DNA of 64,000 nt from Pseudomonadota bacterium (lineage in GTDB: Bacteria; Desulfobacterota; Syntrophorhabdia; Syntrophorhabdales; Syntrophorhabdaceae). Below the pieces are notes generated by a model, which worked only from the letters and a program-made list of their open reading frames with translations, had not been told where the DNA came from and did not search any database. The DNA lies in the NCBI GenBank assembly GCA_026388275.1, contig JAPLKB010000030.1:18371-82370 (forward strand), written 5' to 3'. Shown here one piece after another: positions 63,419 to 64,000 of the stretch. How positions within the stretch are numbered: the stretch's first letter is position 1; each line of letters begins with the position of its first letter. A program made the position numbers and the translations under genes.

Positions 63419-63853
63419 GTGATTAAACTCGACCATATCGGATTTGTTGTCGACGATATAGCCATTTATGTAGAGCTTTTCCGTGCATTAGGGCTTACAG
63501 AAGCAACGGACCCAGTAGAGCACCCAAGTCAGAGGACGTCGGCATCATTCATAAATGTAGGTAAAGAGGATGATGTTTACATAGAAGTGCTTGAGCCAAC
63601 GCATGAAATATCGCCTGTAACCAATTTTCTCAAAAAAAGTGGAGGAGGTCTACACCATCTCTGTTTTGAAGTGGATGACATCGGGAAGATATCAAAAGAT
63701 CTGGTTGAAAAAGGTTTTAAAATGGTCAACCCTCCGGAGGACTGTGCAGCCTACGATAAAAACCTCAAAAGGGAGTGTAAAGGTGTTTCACGTATCGCAT
63801 TTTTTATTCTGGGAGACGTACTGCTTGTTGAGTTGATAGAAAAAGGTGTATGA
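63419..63853 (+). CDS. VOC-family protein, methylmalonyl-CoA epimerase-like
   Basis: A 144-residue glyoxalase/VOC protein with two beta-alpha-beta-beta-beta modules. LDHIGFVVDDIAIY, VYIEVLEPT, GGGLHHLCFEVDDI and FFILGDVLLVELIEK carry the His/Glu metal ligands of methylmalonyl-CoA epimerase-like enzymes. The start is GTG at 63419, and it follows the LpxC fusion by 17 bp, which suggests one transcript. Other VOC functions are possible. Confidence 0.85.
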   Translation: MIKLDHIGFVVDDIAIYVELFRALGLTEATDPVEHPSQRTSASFINVGKEDDVYIEVLEPTHEISPVTNFLKKSGGGLHHLCFEVDDIGKISKDLVEKGFKMVNPPEDCAAYDKNLKRECKGVSRIAFFILGDVLLVELIEKGV

Positions 63854-63884
63854 TACCTCATTCCAATTCTAAATCAAACACACA

Positions 63885-63900
63885 TGCCGACTTGTCGGCA
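63885..63900. terminator. Small perfect hairpin after the VOC gene
   Basis: tgccgac and gtcggca around a two-base loop, 31 bp after the stop. The following run is A-rich, so a terminator role is only possible. Confidence 0.35.
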
Positions 63901-63982
63901 CAAAAAGGAATGAAAATGTCGCCAGATGCCTCCTTTTTATAGTAAGAATATCCATGTAGTCATTCCAATAAGGAGGGGTCAC

Positions 63983-64000
63983 ATGGATATAATCGTTGAA
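63983..64000 (+). CDS. Start of a gene cut by the window edge
   Basis: ATG at 63983 follows AAGGAGG (63970-63976) by six bases and begins MDIIVE. The ribosome site is ideal; identity cannot be read. Confidence 0.55.

Overview
The window looks like a piece of chromosome from a Gram-negative anaerobe of the Deltaproteobacteria / Desulfobacterota type. That is an inference from gene content: a type II secretion operon with PilMNO-like parts, LpxC, an HME-type RND pump, PEP-CTERM proteins, Liv amino-acid ABC transport and formate-tetrahydrofolate ligase. No rRNA or tRNA gene was seen, so the lineage is not fixed.

Region 1 (1-8.5 kb) is the 3' part of a type II secretion operon (gspE end, F, H, I, J, K, a PilM-PilN fusion acting as GspL, a PilO-like GspM, a GspC-like protein) followed by a GAF-PAS-LuxR regulator. 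No gspG or gspD is visible. Region 2 (8.6-24.7 kb) has a metal theme: a very large secreted multicopper oxidase with four 150-bp repeats inserted in one loop, a metallo-beta-lactamase fold enzyme, an FKBP isomerase, a six-gene minus-strand operon (two NosL-like lipoprotein/periplasmic proteins, a small anchored protein, FtsX-like permease, ATPase, a membrane protein with a DsbB-like CPFC motif), and a divergent FixH/YtkA-like + CusB + CusA operon without a CusC.

Region 3 (25-38 kb) holds a cyclophilin, a DnaJ-like protein, an HD phosphohydrolase, a 5'-truncated ParB-like gene, an EamA transporter with a His-rich tail, a Cache-PAS-PAS hybrid kinase and a complete livKHMGF set. Region 4 (38-52.5 kb) has lepA, an AraC-regulated set (S15/CocE hydrolase, UPF0261 protein, MFS carrier), a HemW-like radical SAM protein that seems to start at ATT, a PfkB kinase, a VIT/VWA protein and YbaK. 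Region 5 (52.6-57.8 kb) is accessory: TPR protein, type II toxin-antitoxin pair, decayed ParB-like copies, two PEP-CTERM proteins and several dispersed repeats. Region 6 (57.8-64 kb) has an anti-sigma/sigma pair, a formate-tetrahydrofolate ligase gene broken by a small deletion, a CopZ-like metallochaperone, a response-regulator receiver fused to LpxC, and a VOC/methylmalonyl-CoA epimerase-like gene.

The most notable observations are: the receiver-LpxC fusion; three ParB-like copies that each carry a different perfect palindrome at the same place in the reading frame; an ATT start for the HemW-like gene; the repeat insertion in the multicopper oxidase next to a type II secretion operon; and several families of dispersed intergenic repeats, one with an exact 46-bp period at three loci.
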